The position numbers and the translations under genes were made by a program. A DNA stretch of 64,000 nucleotides from Solea solea. Its lineage: Eukaryota > Chordata > Actinopteri > Pleuronectiformes > Soleidae. The DNA lies in NCBI RefSeq assembly GCF_958295425.1, contig NC_081144.1, forward strand, positions 2,941,239 through 3,005,238, in the 5' to 3' direction. The notes beneath the pieces are model-generated. The model saw only the letters and a list, made by a program, of their open reading frames with translations. It did not search any database and was not told the DNA's origin. Below, piece after piece: positions 45,209 through 57,311 of this stretch (positions within the stretch are counted from its first letter, which is position 1; every line of letters starts with the position of its first letter).

Positions 45209-45879
45209 CATTACAATTAACTGCTAATTAACTGATTAATTAATTGACTGAGTGACTACACCCTCCGTATTCATCTTTAGTGCTGTGTGTTGGAGCTGGT
45301 GATGAAGCATCAACACGTGCAGCATTACACAGATGTACATACATGAAACGCAGTCTCACTTTCAGACTATAGAGGGTTTGAATCCAGACGGAGGAGTGTG
45401 GTCCGGTCTGGTCTTTTGTCTGCTGTTTTTTTCCTCAGAGGAATGGAGACACAGAACAGGAGTAAACACAGGCTGTGAAATACAAAATGTGCAGTATTGA
45501 CAGACGCAAGGCAGGAGATGGTGAAGTAGCTTTTAGTGGGAGATGAGATGAGGAAGAAGCCAAACCTCCAGGCTAGACCTTTCTCTCCGTATCATTTTTT
45601 TGTTTGGTGAGTGAGTGAGGAAGTCTGAAGCTGTGCTTGTTTATTTTTTGAGAACATAACCTCCTCCAGGGCCTGTCTGGAGATGCCCAAACTAACCCTG
45701 ACCCCTTCTGTGGAGGGATGTTGGAAAATATTGAAAGAAAGGAGCCAGTCAATTTCCCCTCGGGCCACATCTCCACATGTCCACCTGTCTCCCTGCCCAT
45801 CTTTGTCTTCTCCTTTCTGCTCTCATTCTCTCTCTTGACGTAAAACCCTGTTTTTATAATACATCGTCTGTTAGTCTGT

Positions 45880-46110
45880 CTGCAATTGTTCTAAATCGCA
45901 CCCAGATACCATAGTTGGACCCGACTGGACCCAAATTGGCTTATGAGCTTTGACCTGGAAATGATAGGAGTCACATTTATGCAGAAGAACAGAGACGACA
46001 GCAAGAAAACTGACGACAAACTCCAGAAATCCACATTCAAGAACCTGACCGTAATCGTTCACACTTATGAAGAAGAACACCATCCTTTCTGATAAGTGAA
46101 GGCCACCATA
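45880..46110. repeat. Diverged copy of the CATCCTTTCTGGTAAGTG-type element
   Basis: AACACCATCCTTTCTGATAAGTGAAGGCCACCATAGTTACC near the right end matches ATGACATCCTTTCTGGTATGTGAGGGCCACCGTAGTTCCC at 60085-60123. The left part is diverged. Confidence 0.45.
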
Positions 46111-46114
46111 GTTA

Positions 46115-47565
46115 CCTCATGCAAGTGGGAAGAGGAGGGTTCAACAGAAAAGTCCTCAAAAATCCATACAAATGTAATTTGTCTTAAGTTAAGGATCAGA
46201 TTTTATTCCTGATAATAATAAGCAGCTGATTATTTGGTCTGAAAGTGCTGCACTAGGCCGGCAGCGTCAAACATCACCTGTTCCCCTGCGGCTTGTTCTG
46301 TGCCTGTTAGTTTAACATCGTCACCGCTGTCCTCAGCATCTCTCACCTCTTCAGGCTCCTGACAGTGTCTGTAAAAATCATCTGTGACCTTTGACGCTAC
46401 AGAACCTGTTTCCCTGACAGACGGACGGGGTACGGCAGGGTCACGTTCATGTGTTCACAAGCAGGGCTGCAGGTTCGTGTGACTGCAATCGAGAGTCATC
46501 AAACCACTGCAGCAGCAGATTACCCTCAAGTCATAGTGTACACAGACACAGGAGCGAGCACGCAGTCCAACCAGTGCAAAGTCAAACAACTGAGTTTCGA
46601 TTGACTTTCAGGAGACAGAGAGACAGAGAGAGAGACAGAGAGAGAGAGAGACAGCCGTGTGGCTCTCATTTAGCTCTCAGCTCCTACTTATGTCATCTCT
46701 CTGCTGTGTTTACCAACTATCAGCCCGTAGCAAAGTGTTCTCCAGGCACAGTGTGCGTGCTGCCAGCGCTCTATCATGAGAGTTATTGGCACTAACAGCG
46801 AGGTCTTATTTCAGCTTCACAGTCAGATGAGGAATGGGAGGCACATCAGTGGCTTGTGGTTTTTGTTTTACTGACTGACTTTCAGGGGAGTAATCGTCGC
46901 TTCTCTCATGCCGCATTTAGTCGTTTCCACTTCCTGTCTTCTCTCCCTCACCTTCTCACCCTGATCTCGGGGCAAACCAAACACTGCTGTGGGGTTTTTT
47001 TCCTTCTCAGCGACAAGTGTCAATATTTTTCTTTCCTTCTTTTCACAGTCGGGCCACAGAGCCATTAAACCATCAAAGCAGCGGTGTGGTGTTTGTTTGG
47101 AAGTCTGTGAGGGTGTACATGTGTGGGTAATGTGTGGCAGAGAGACAGTCATTGATCTGCAGGGCAAACACCGCTTATCAATGGTGATTTGACACACAAT
47201 AGACGCTCTGTTCTCTGCTCTGTCGTAGCTTGCATCACTTCCTACATGTGGTGTGTGTTTTTTTGTCTGTAATCTGAGGGAATATGACACTCGTTTTGTT
47301 GAAAGACATTCCCTCATTTGCTGTTTTAATGGCAGTGTCTCACGTTAAGTCATTCATGTGTTTAGTTGGGTGGACACAGAGGATCATATTATTCCCTCTC
47401 TCTGGGGTGGGAATTTCCCAGTGATGATTCAGAGAGCAGCGATTTGACCATAAAAGGCCATTGATAATACACCGTGTGTTTGATGATCAATACAATAATA
47501 ATAATAATATAACAAAAATAATATAATATAAGTAAAAACATGTCCTTACTTATAGTGTCCTTTAG
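46115..47565. other. tmcc1 intron; nothing coding recognised
   Basis: (GAGACA)n/(GA)n lies at 46615-46653. The 149-codon minus ORF (47317-46868) and its plus-strand shadow show no domain and no splice sites. Confidence 0.45.
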
Positions 47566-47569
47566 TTCA

Positions 47570-47956
47570 GGGTGCCACATACAGAGCAGTGTGATCTCAA
47601 GTGGGCCGGACGAGTAAAATAATAGCATAATAACCGATGAACAACAACAACGCCAATGTTTTCCCTTTGTTTTCCATTGTAATGAATCTTTTCACAAATC
47701 ATGTTATGAAAAACCTGAAATGTTATGCTGAAGTTTACCATTTACACAACTTAGTGATATCACAGTGGATCTAGTCACAGGTATCTGGAATAAAGAATTC
47801 TAGTATTTCACATGTGATTAGAACGTGTCAAGATCTAGAAATGATTTGACGTCACATCTATGTAAGTATTCCTGAAGTGGGTGGAGATATTACCTCCTGG
47901 GCTGGAGCTGTGGCTGCTCTGGTGGGCCGCGGGCCGCAAGTTTGACACCCCTGCTT
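47570..47956. repeat. Non-autonomous DNA element with GTTTGACACCC end
   Basis: The left part reads TTTAGTTCAGGGTGCCACAT, GATCTCAAGTGGGCCGGACG, AGTAAAATAATAGCATAATAACC. The right part reads GGTGGGCCGCGGGCCGCAAGTTTGACACCCCTG. This module order is a familiar fish hAT-like MITE, though the class assignment is tentative. The left inverted end is worn. A fragment is at 24036-24098. Confidence 0.6.
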
Positions 47957-47959
47957 TAG

Positions 47960-49940
47960 ACAAAACAACACATTCCAGTGTGCCTCTAGCAGGGAAGAAG
48001 CTGTGTGTAAATTTCACAAAGCAAAGATATTTAAGAGCGTTAGATGACGTCATGGTTACACTGTTCACGCACGTGCATGATGACAGATAAGCAACCGTAC
48101 CTTTTATACTGTATATGTTAAATATCCACTGAGAGTTTCTCCTTCTGCTGATTTTGATTGAAAAACATTCCTAAGGTTAAATATCATAACCGTATTTATT
48201 GCTGTGTGTTCTTTAATCTTATACAAACACTCTACAGCTGGTGAAGTGATGAGTTGCCTGGTATACACTGTATGATCCTGGTTATACTGTATATGCCTAT
48301 GGTTTTGAACAAAGCGGTTTCCTGCCAAAATGACATTGTTTACATGTGTTGCATGATGGGATTTGTGCCACTGTGTGTGCGAGTTGTAGTACTCTGCTGC
48401 AGTATTTACCGATATACTCTTATATCTTTTTAAATCACGTTTTTTATATTTTTATTGTGTTGCGGAGAAAACTGCAACACACATTTTGTTCTGGGTTAAG
48501 TTGTTGAATGACAACAAAGCCAGTCTAAGTCTAAGCGGGACGTTTTCCTAACAAACACCAGGACCCAGTTTACACCTGACATTAAAAGGTTTTCTTTGAT
48601 CAGATTGCAGCAGTAGCACCTGACCACTTGTAAACACATGTGTAAATACACCTGAGACACATTGAGCACATCGGAGAGAGTGTGTCTCATTATCAGAGGA
48701 CAGAAAACACGTTGAAGGCGTTAGTTTCTTGTGCTTCACTTCTTCATCACTGCTTTCCATCTCTACACCCCGTTACCTTCTGTTTGTCCCACTTCACGGT
48801 TTAGAGACTGCCTTTCCTCAGCCATCTCCCTCATGTGTGTCCACTCATCTGACTGTGGGGTAGGTGACCCATCTCCATGGCAACAGGATGATGTTTAAAG
48901 AGGGCCAGTGTGCTCAGATGTAGACCATCTGACACCACAGCCACCACAGTTTGCAGTTGAATTCCAAATTCAGCCACTTTGTGTACAATACCACTGAACT
49001 AACCCCGTTATTAAAGCGACAGTGCGCGTTTTTTGGTGACGTTATATTATTCTGCCTATGTTTGGTCTTCTTGAGCAGAAACAGTAACGTCATTTATATG
49101 GTGCATCCTTCATCTGAAACAGGTTATGGCAAGCAAAACTATCAGACCTGACTGACTCACTTGTTTTGTGTTTTCACTCAATCTCCAGCTCTCTTGCTGT
49201 ACTAGCATAATACTTCTGACTTGATATTAAAAAACATCACTTCCTGTGTGCAGCACAGGTTTGTCTGTGGGTGACACTGGAACTAAACACCGCTATTCTG
49301 AGAAACACAGACAGTCAGATGGAGCTGATCAGGCTGGATCAGCATTGTGTGCATTGTTATTTGACAGTGGTTTGAATCTGCAGACATTTGTTTATGTCCG
49401 AGGTACGCAAACAAAAAAGTGGCACCCATTGATTTAGATACGAGTGCTGAAGAGATGCCGCTCTTTCCTCTGAGTGATGTTCAGAGACGGTTGTAAAATG
49501 AAGTGGATTTAAAGGTTAGTGTTTGCCAGTGAACAGACCTCAGTGGGACTCCGACCTCCCACTTCAAAGGAACCAACAAAGTGAATATGTTCACCATAAA
49601 ACTGTTGTAGTTCTATGTTAAATCCAGAGCGGATCCTTGAATTATCTTTTGTGTGCAGGCCTGTGTGTGTGTGTGTTTGAACTCTGCCCAACTGTTTGTA
49701 GTGTGGCCCCGGCATGTTTAATTAGGGTGTTGAATATTCATGTGATTACACACACACACACACACACATACAGGCCAACGCCCCTCTTTCAGTGACACAC
49801 ACACACACACACACACACATTCTGGTTTCACAGTTGATGCATAACAAGTAATTCTGTGGTTGAAACCATTGAGGCGGGGGTGACTATTGAGATAATGCAT
49901 CAAAAATGAGACGAGGCAGAGGAATATTTTAAAGATTATT
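47960..49940. other. tmcc1 intron; nothing coding recognised
   Basis: (CA)n lies at 49749-49768 and 49796-49819. No splice-bounded frame is supported. Confidence 0.45.
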
Positions 49941-49944
49941 GAAA

Positions 49945-50190
49945 GTGTGTGTGTGTGTTCTCGTATTTGTTACCTCTTTAGGACCCTGTGAGGACCAGTA
50001 GTCCTTGTGGAGACCAAATCCAGATCAAAATGAGGCAGAATCTCATTTCTGAGGACCTGGTTAAGTTAAGATTTAATTTGTGGTGAGGTTATGGTTAGGC
50101 ATTAGCTCGTTATGGGTGAGGTGAGGTTTAACAGTTGGTTAGTTAGGCTGTCCAAATAAATGGAAGTCAATGCGTGTGTGTGTGTGTGTG
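49945..50190. repeat. GAGGACC-type dispersed repeat flanked by (GT)n
   Basis: GTGTGTTCTCGTATTTGTTACC, CCCTGTGAGGACCAGTAG, ATTTCTGAGGACCTGG, GGTGAGGTTATGGTTAGGCATTAG and AATAAATGGAAGTCAATGCG lie between GT runs (49947-49958, 50173-50190). It belongs to the same class as 9735-9875. Confidence 0.5.
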
Positions 50191-51310
50191 TCAGTCCACC
50201 GGATGGATTAAGTCATTGGGAAAGAAAGAGGAAGATAAAAAAGATAAAGCTGTGCGATTTCAGCCATTTTTCCCACTTAACCAGCTTTATAGGTCTCTAA
50301 ACTGGGTGTAAGGAGGAAGGAGGCTGCTGCAGCTCCCTGTCTGTCTCTCTGATGCTATTAATAGACAGATGTCTGAACCAGAGCTGGTCAAATTCATTTC
50401 TTCAGGGACATTTAAATTGGTTTTGTGGGTTTTTCTATCTTCTTTTTCTCTCTCTCTCCCTCTACAAATGAACTCCATTCACGTTTGCTGAATAATAATT
50501 GGTGCTGATTATTGTCATGAATGTATTTGTAATATTAATAACTAGTCATTCCACTATTTAGTGGAGTCTGCAAGAGGTCATGTGCATTTGCGTGTACATG
50601 TCACGTCAGCAGTGAGTAACTACGGGTCATCCTTTGTGTATTTATTTTTGGCTTGCAGCTGGTCCTTCCTCTTTGTGTTTGTGTGTTTGTGTGAGTGAGG
50701 GAGTGAGGGAGAGAAGACTACCAGTGTGGGCATGCACGAGTGTCCGTGCTGTTTTCTCAGCCGTTGCAGATTAGGTCAGTCACTGAGGATGTTCCCGTCA
50801 ACCTTGACCCACAATTCTGTTCCTCGTGCTCCGGAGGCCACTGTGCTTCGCGGGTACGACTCTCGGGTCGTGCCAAACGCTGACTGCCGTGCACCTTCCG
50901 GATGATATCACGGTGTTTGTTTTTCATCTCCTCACTCTGTCAAACCGGTAGATTGTTTTCAAAGGGAAATGGTTTATTGGGAGAGAGAGGGAGAGCAGAG
51001 GGAGGAGGCCGACGGTCTCAGACAGACGGCTCATGCTCTCTCTCTCTCTCCCCTGCCACTCCCTGCTCAGTCTATGTCGTTTGTGTGATGCTGTTGAATT
51101 ATGGATGAAGCTATAGATCGCTGAGCTCAGCTCTGCTCCACTGACCCACTTAGAATACATGCGCACACACAAGTCAAATTTAAATCTGTCCACCAGGGAA
51201 GTCGCGTGATATGTCCTCTATTCTAATAAAGGGAATAAATTCCTCTCATTGTTGTGTGTGTCAGGCAGATTTTTAACATCGTCATGCTGTCAAACCACGC
51301 GCCCCTCCTC

Positions 51311-51352
51311 ACATCCTGTCAACTACTCACCTCTGAGTAGTTGACAGGATGT
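51311..51352. repeat. Perfect 19-bp hairpin with 4-nt loop
   Basis: The left arm 51311-51329 (ACATCCTGTCAACTACTCA) is exactly complementary to the right arm 51334-51352, with loop CCTC. Flanking CCTC and AGAGG extend the pairing with one bulge. It is too short for a typical pre-miRNA. Confidence 0.85.
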
Positions 51353-52002
51353 AGAGGAAGGTGGATATTGAATATAATCTTTGCTTATTCTATTCTCATT
51401 TTCATATTTTTCCTTTTCTAATCTTATTTATTCCTTATTCTATTTATTGTTGTATCTATCACTTACTTCTGACCCTTGTTGCTGTCGTGAAAGTGAATTT
51501 ACCCCCGGTTCAGGATCAATAACTTCTAAACGAATCTTTTCTAATCAAATTTCATCTAATCTGTTCCACTGGTAAATTGGTTCTAGACCTCAGGAAACAA
51601 TTCAGTATAATTGTTTTCGTGCGGGTAAATATTGCATCAGGTTGAAGATGATTCACCTGAAATGACACGGGGGAAAAAAACCACTTGCTCATCTCCCATC
51701 TTTCTAATCTCTCGTCATGATTTTAGTTTTTTTATATCTTGACATGTCATACAAGCAGCAACTGTCCTCCCTTCCTCCCTGCTCGTATTATCAGCCCCAC
51801 GGAGCATCTGTGTGCCTTAATCTGACTCCCAGATTAGATAGAGCGCTGCATATAGAAGTCAGGAGAAGGAGTATCATTCAAACAAAGGAGTTTACTCACA
51901 GGAAGTATGTCAGGAAACAGTCGCAGGTACAGTAACGACAGATGAGTAAGACTCAACTGTCCATACAGCACATGATAAACATCATGTATTATAAGTAGAG
52001 GT

Positions 52003-52020
52003 ATAGCTCCCTCTGCTGGA
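52003..52020 (-). promoter_or_regulatory. CTCF-like motif
   Basis: The minus strand reads TCCAGCAGAGGGAGCTAT, close to the CTCF core. Confidence 0.32.
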
Positions 52021-52302
52021 TTATGGAGCGTAGTCAGTTGTCACAAGTGATTTTTTTTCTATTTAAATTGTGATAAATCCACAATGAGGTCTTTATAAAA
52101 GAAAAAGGATGATTTGATTCTTCAGACATGGAGCAGAACGAGGAACAAACTCAACTTTCAGGTTCTCCTTGGTGTCACCTTCTGTTTATTGTTAGGGTCA
52201 CAGGTTTTTTCACAGCAATTATTTTAACCTGTGATTAAAAGACTTTGTATGTACACCCACTAGCCTCTTTATTAGGTACACATGACACCTAAGACAGTGG
52301 CA

Positions 52303-52662
52303 AGAGTGAATCGTCAACTGTTTTGATAATCGATTAATAGATTAGTAAATGAATCGTCAACTGTTTTGTTAATCGATTAATCGGTTTGAAGCATTTTTCA
52401 TGATTAAAACAAGATTTCTGATTGTTTTAGCTTCTTAAATGTGAATATTTTCTTAATTTCTTTGCTGCATATAACAAAGAAAACATTAAAAGTGAATTAT
52501 TTTGGTTTGTGGACCAACATCATCCTTTCCACGTTTGACAAACACTGATCAACGTTTTTTAACGTTTTCGGACATTTTACGGACCAAGCGATTACTCGAT
52601 TAATCGAGAAAATAAACGACAGATTCATCGATGATGAAAATAATCGTCAGTTACAGCTCCAG
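52303..52662 (+). repeat. AATCGATT-family MITE-like element, copy 6 (near full length)
   Basis: It contains GAATCGTCAACTGTTTTGATAATCGATTAAT twice in near tandem (52308 and 52351), ATTAAAACAAGATTTCTGATTG, TTCTTAAATGTGAATATTTTC, TGATCAACGTTTTTTAACG, GACATTTTACGGACCAAGCG, and a right end AATAATCGTCAGTTACAGCTCC. Confidence 0.7.
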
Positions 52663-52664
52663 AC

Positions 52665-53875
52665 CAAAACATGCATGTGTGTCATCCATACCTAAATAAT
52701 AACAGACAGTAAAATCAACACATTTAGAGCAGCATGGGAGGTAAAATTGGATATCATATAATTATTACATTATTACATTATATACATTGTTATTATTATT
52801 ATTTTTATTATGTGCACAGACTTGGAAATAAGTGTCAGTAGATAATTCCAATGGCGTAATATGAGAATAGTCCCAAAGATTTTAAGTCCATAATAGTTGT
52901 GCAGCACTGATGTTAACGTTATTCGTCATTATCTGTCCTTACGTGATGAAATGCTGTGCATCCTAATGGCTAATTCACACCATGGAGTTCTGCTAGAACC
53001 CAAACCGTAATCAGACCACAGACCTGCTTCAAAGTGGGCAGTGAGGTCAACCTGGGGTCACAATGTGTGGTATGAGGTTTGGGTGGAGACGACGAGAAAA
53101 CTGAGAAGGTGCCAGACCAAATAATCTTCCAGAGCCTGAGAAGCCGGGACAGTTTGTTCTAGTTTCTCAGTCTTCCTGTGTATGAATAGGCTGGCATTTC
53201 TTTATTTTTTTTTATTGGGCTTGCTTACTACCCCGTGGTTCTCTTGGCATTGTACATCATCCAGCCGCACCGACCCTGCGAGTGCCCTCTCTGTGTCCAA
53301 GTTGCATAACCAGGATGGGCTGAGTGTAAACACGAATGGCTCCAACAAATTAAAACCATTATCAGTGGACAAACACTGATACCGCATGTCGTCATTTGTC
53401 TTGTACGTGGACCGGATATAGCAAAGAAAAACCCTACAGGTTATGAACAGGCCAGTATTGTTCTGATAGACAATGACATACATGAATTAGATTGTGTCAC
53501 GTTTTATGCCTAAAGAAAACCATCATGCTTCTGCAGTGGTGACAGTCAGTTTTCAGCACCAAAAACATATGAAACAGATGTTTTCTACTGAAGCTCCTTT
53601 TGCAGTGTTCAAAAAATCCACTTAGGTGATTGTTGCAAACATGTAAACTCTCTCTATGTGATCATAGACACCCATTTTTAAATCAGCTCCAATTGGCAGT
53701 GATATAAAGCGACACCAGAATGAACGTGTTCATTTCGACTTCTACTACTTTGGCAGTCAAGTTAGTTTTTGCAACTTTTTCATTGTGGTGCTGTAACTTA
53801 AAATGACTTCACTTGTAGTGGAGAATATAAAAGTGTTACCACTGTAACTGTGTTTGAACTGAACTGGTATTAACA
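52665..53875. other. tmcc1 intron; nothing coding recognised
   Basis: A (TTA)n-like patch lies at 52788-52811. The 93-codon minus ORF at 53202-53483 shows no domain. Confidence 0.45.
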
Positions 53876-53878
53876 TCA

Positions 53879-54030
53879 TCCATTACATTACATTACATTT
53901 AGCAGACGCTTTTATCCAAAGCGACTTACAATGGAATTGAGTACAATCAGCCAGGGGTGGAGTCGAACTTGCGACCATGATGTCTTTCGCACACAGGGTA
54001 CAGGTCTTAACCACTAAGCCACTCGACCCC
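53879..54030 (-). repeat. tRNA-derived SINE with L2-type tail
   Basis: On the minus strand, AGTGGCTTAGTGGTTAAGACC supplies an A-box and GGTCGCAAGTTCGACTCCACC supplies a B-box. The 3' end is TTGTAAGTCGCTTTGGATAA, AAGCGTCTGCTAAATG and (TAATG)n. A possible 8-bp target-site duplication TCATCCAT lies at 53876-53883 and 54041-54048. The L2-type tail explains mobilisation by an L2 LINE such as the one at 15890. Confidence 0.75.
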
Positions 54031-54206
54031 TCCACCCCCCTCATCCATCCTCACTGATCCGACTGCATGTGAAAAATGCGCCTAAGTGCAACTGTTCACA
54101 CTCGGCATTCTCCTGTGACCACGTGTGATCGTGTCCGGCTTCCCTTTCCTTGTATTCAAATACACACAAAATGATGTTGTTATGAGTCTGACTGCACAAA
54201 TATGTC

Positions 54207-54210
54207 TGCT

Positions 54211-54242
<32 letters not shown>

Positions 54243-54268
54243 TTGTTTGTGTTTGTTTGTGTTTGAGT
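54207..54268 (+). repeat. (GT)n / (GTTT)n microsatellite
   Basis: A GT run followed by GTTTGTTTGTGTTTG units. The minus-strand ORF with Thr/His runs is an artefact. Confidence 0.9.
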
Positions 54269-55224
54269 ATAGGGCATCTGTGTGTAGCTCTACAAGAAAG
54301 TATGTGAGGAGGAGCTGAAAAGTAATTGGAGAAGAAAATCAGGTTTATAAAAGGAAAATCAGCCATTAATATTGTCAAAAAAAACTGTACAATAATAAAT
54401 AAACAATAACAATAATAATAATAATAATAAACGGCCATTGATTACTCCTACACTTAACCGATAAGAAGTACTGGACACAGCTATGTATGGACGGTCGGCT
54501 TCTTGGTCTTCTCTCAGGCTTGAATCACCCTCAGTCTGTGCAAACAAAGCTTCTGTTCTTCTGCCTTTATGTAACGTCTCACACCCCTCAAACCATTCCC
54601 CAACACGGGCCATCACAATATACCATCACACGGAGAGGACGATGGTTGTTGGCACCAGAAAAACAAAGCTTATGTTAATTCTCCACCCCTACGATCTGTT
54701 AATGTGTACTTTAATTTGTCCAGAGTCCAGTTGCATCAGCACCAGTCTCTTCCCTTTGTCTTGCAGATTCATCCAGAATGTGTGTGTGTGTGTGTCACTT
54801 CCTGGCCTCAATTCAGCACCAGGGAATGACAATGACTGTTAGAAATGATGTGACTCGTGAAGCCTGTCTTCAATGGTGGAGGAAACCTCTCCATAAAAGC
54901 CACAGCGTTGTACTATTCAAAATGTACAGTGTCTCTTTTTCAGATGGGAGAAATCTCACATTCCTCTAGTGTGTGTTACATTCAATTACAACTGAATTTT
55001 TATTCCATTCAAACCACTTTCACAGGAATTCACAAAAATGCAAATGAAGCCTATCAGCTCCACATGACTCTCTCTGTGTTTCCCAGTATAGCAGTGTTTT
55101 TGTTTTAGTGTCTGTGGTGACACAGTGATGCATTTTACGTCAGCACTGACGGAAGCATGACAGTTACTTTAGTTAAATAAGTGATAAGTGATAGTGAACT
55201 TTGAAGACTATATACACTTTTTGT

Positions 55225-55512
55225 TATTTATGGTCTACTTTTTTATTTATGGTCTATGGTCTGAACCAAGCTTAATGGAATGAGCCTTTCATAGGCGAGG
55301 GCCTCGCTTTGGGGAGACCACCATATTTCAACAGCAGCCCAAACCAGCCACAGCGTGTGTGTCGAGTTTATCATGTAAATGAAGAGAGACGACATGCCTT
55401 TCTTGCTGGTATGCAAATGCCACCGTTCTTCCCTGAAAAGGGAGGGGTGGGTGGAAGAGTCCATTTATTACCGTAAGAGGTCACTAATTCTTACACACTG
55501 CACCTTTTAAGA
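55225..55512. repeat. CTAATTCTTACACACTGCACCTTTT-type non-autonomous element
   Basis: The left part has GGTCTATGGTCTGAACC and GAGACCACCATATTTCAACAG; the middle has GACGACATGCCTTTCTTGCTGGTATG. The right end is GAGGTCACTAATTCTTACACACTGCACC. The right end parallels 60157-60215 (GATGTCACTAATTCTTACACCCTAGACC) and the nested element ending at 40922. Confidence 0.55.
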
Positions 55513-55540
55513 AGCCACGGTCAGAGTCAGAGAACACGTG

Positions 55541-55658
<118 letters not shown>

Positions 55659-56187
55659 CTGTATATGTTATATTATATTAGATTCAATAGGAGCTCTTAT
55701 CTATATAACCTCTGATTCTGGCTCAGCATTAACTCCCTCTGGGTGTGTCAGTGAAGCAGATGAGCGTGACTTCGTACATCACCAGTTCGACAGGTCGTGT
55801 TAAATAACAGTTAAATACACATGTGTGTAAGACTGAGAGAGAGAGAGAAAGAGGTGAATGTGATGTATTCATCAAACTGTATTCATCAAAAATTAAAACT
55901 TAAAACACATTTTTTTTATATATACATTTTCTTTTAAATCACATCTTTTCCACAATAAAATCTGTAGCTTTATGACAATTCTACATTGAATATAAACATG
56001 GGATGTTTTTTTTTTCTTTTTCTTTTTTTAGGAGTTTAGGAGTTTAGGCAAAAATCAGGACGGACACCTTGAGGAAATATACATTTTCCACAAATTAGGA
56101 TTTTTGTAGCCTTAGAGAGAAAGTAATGGAGCTCATCTTCTGTGCAGGGTCAGACTCATCCACATGTGCAACATGAGACCCTACATT

Positions 56188-56542
56188 AGGGCTGCAACGA
56201 TTATTCGATTAATCATTTATCAATCAATTACTAAATTAATCATCAACTATTTAGATAATTGAAGTGTTTTTCTTTCAATAATTAAAACAAGCATTCTAAT
56301 TTTTCTGCTTCTTAAGTGAAGATTTTCTGGTTTCTTTGCTCCATTTGACAAAGAAATCATTAAAACTGAATCATTTAGGATTGTGGACAAAATAAGACAT
56401 TCAAGAATATCATCATTTCTAGGTTTGGGAAACACAGATCAACGTTTTTCAACATTTTCTGGCATTTTACAGACCAAACAAGCACACGATTCATCAAGAA
56501 AATGATTGACAGATGAATCGAATTATGGTGAGTTGCAGCCCT
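56188..56542 (+). repeat. AATCGATT-family MITE-like element, copy 7 (full length, TIRs)
   Basis: The 11-bp terminal inverted repeats are exact: AGGGCTGCAAC at 56188-56198 and GTTGCAGCCCT at 56532-56542. The interior order matches copies 1, 3 and 6: ATTAAAACAAGCATTC, CTTCTTAAGTGAAGATTTTC, GACAAAGAAATCATTAAAACTG, TTGTGGACAAAATAAGACATTC, AGATCAACGTTTTTCAAC, GGCATTTTACAGACCAAAC. There is no transposase. Confidence 0.75.
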
Positions 56543-56544
56543 GC

Positions 56545-57200
56545 CCTACCAGATTGTTTTTGCGTGGACCGTACACTTTCCAGTCAACACTCTTGTTTTA
56601 GTACAACGTACTTGCTTAACATTGTTAAATGAGGAAGTCGGCCAATAGCAAAACATTGGGTTAGGTTTTCTGCCCGTAATAAAACCTATGGTAAGCAACA
56701 TTTGCTCCCTATATCCTCTGATTTCGACCAGCTTATGTGTCAGATCTGCCACTGAGGTGGACATCTTCATTTTCTTACTCTTTCCAGGCATCAGTCACTT
56801 GTCGGGACATGAGTTGTCACTGCACAGCCACTCTGCTATTTGCGGCATGTGTAAAGATTTCTCTGCGTCACCCTGGGAGCTAAGAGTATTCCTGTCCTGC
56901 CATGAGCTGCAGGGGGGTGGGGGGTGGGGGGTCAGGGGACGGCGACCACGTACTGTAAGTCTCCACAGGAGACATGGACCTCAGGCAGGACTGACCCCTA
57001 GAGCGGGGACAGGAATGTATGTTATGCATTCATGTCTGAAAGGATCCAGTTAAAAAGGATCCGGTGTGGAATTCCCCTAAGTGACTATGGCTCGGCATTT
57101 AGGTCATAATGTAAGAACCATATAACTGCTTTAACTCTCTGTACAGTACTTTTAATTAAAAACAAATTAAATGTGAGATTGTTAAAATGGTTACTGTATG
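56545..57200. other. tmcc1 intron; nothing coding recognised
   Basis: A G-rich patch lies at 56910-56938. Chance ORFs only. Confidence 0.45.
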
Positions 57201-57210
57201 GACAGTGAGT

Positions 57211-57275
57211 GTGTGTATATATATATACATATAAATGTATATACATATATGTATATACATTTATATGTATATATG

Positions 57276-57309
<34 letters not shown>
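57211..57309. repeat. AT microsatellite containing a perfect 54-bp palindrome
   Basis: 57221-57274 is a perfect palindrome with 27-bp arms centred between 57247 and 57248. The C/G interruptions are mirrored exactly. A pure (TA)n run follows at 57280-57308. Confidence 0.9.

Positions 57310-57311
<2 letters not shown>

Noticed and set aside
46868..47317. 149-codon minus-strand ORF
   Set aside because: No recognisable domain, no promoter or splice logic, and an overlapping plus-strand ORF. Length alone is not evidence in a vertebrate intron.
51793..51926. Possible exon between ATTATCAG and CAGGTACAG
   Set aside because: Weak donor, unremarkable peptide, and incompatible with any recognised gene in the region.
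54766..54900. Strong acceptor-like CCCTTTGTCTTGCAG
   Set aside because: No donor within a normal exon length, and a GT microsatellite starts almost immediately.
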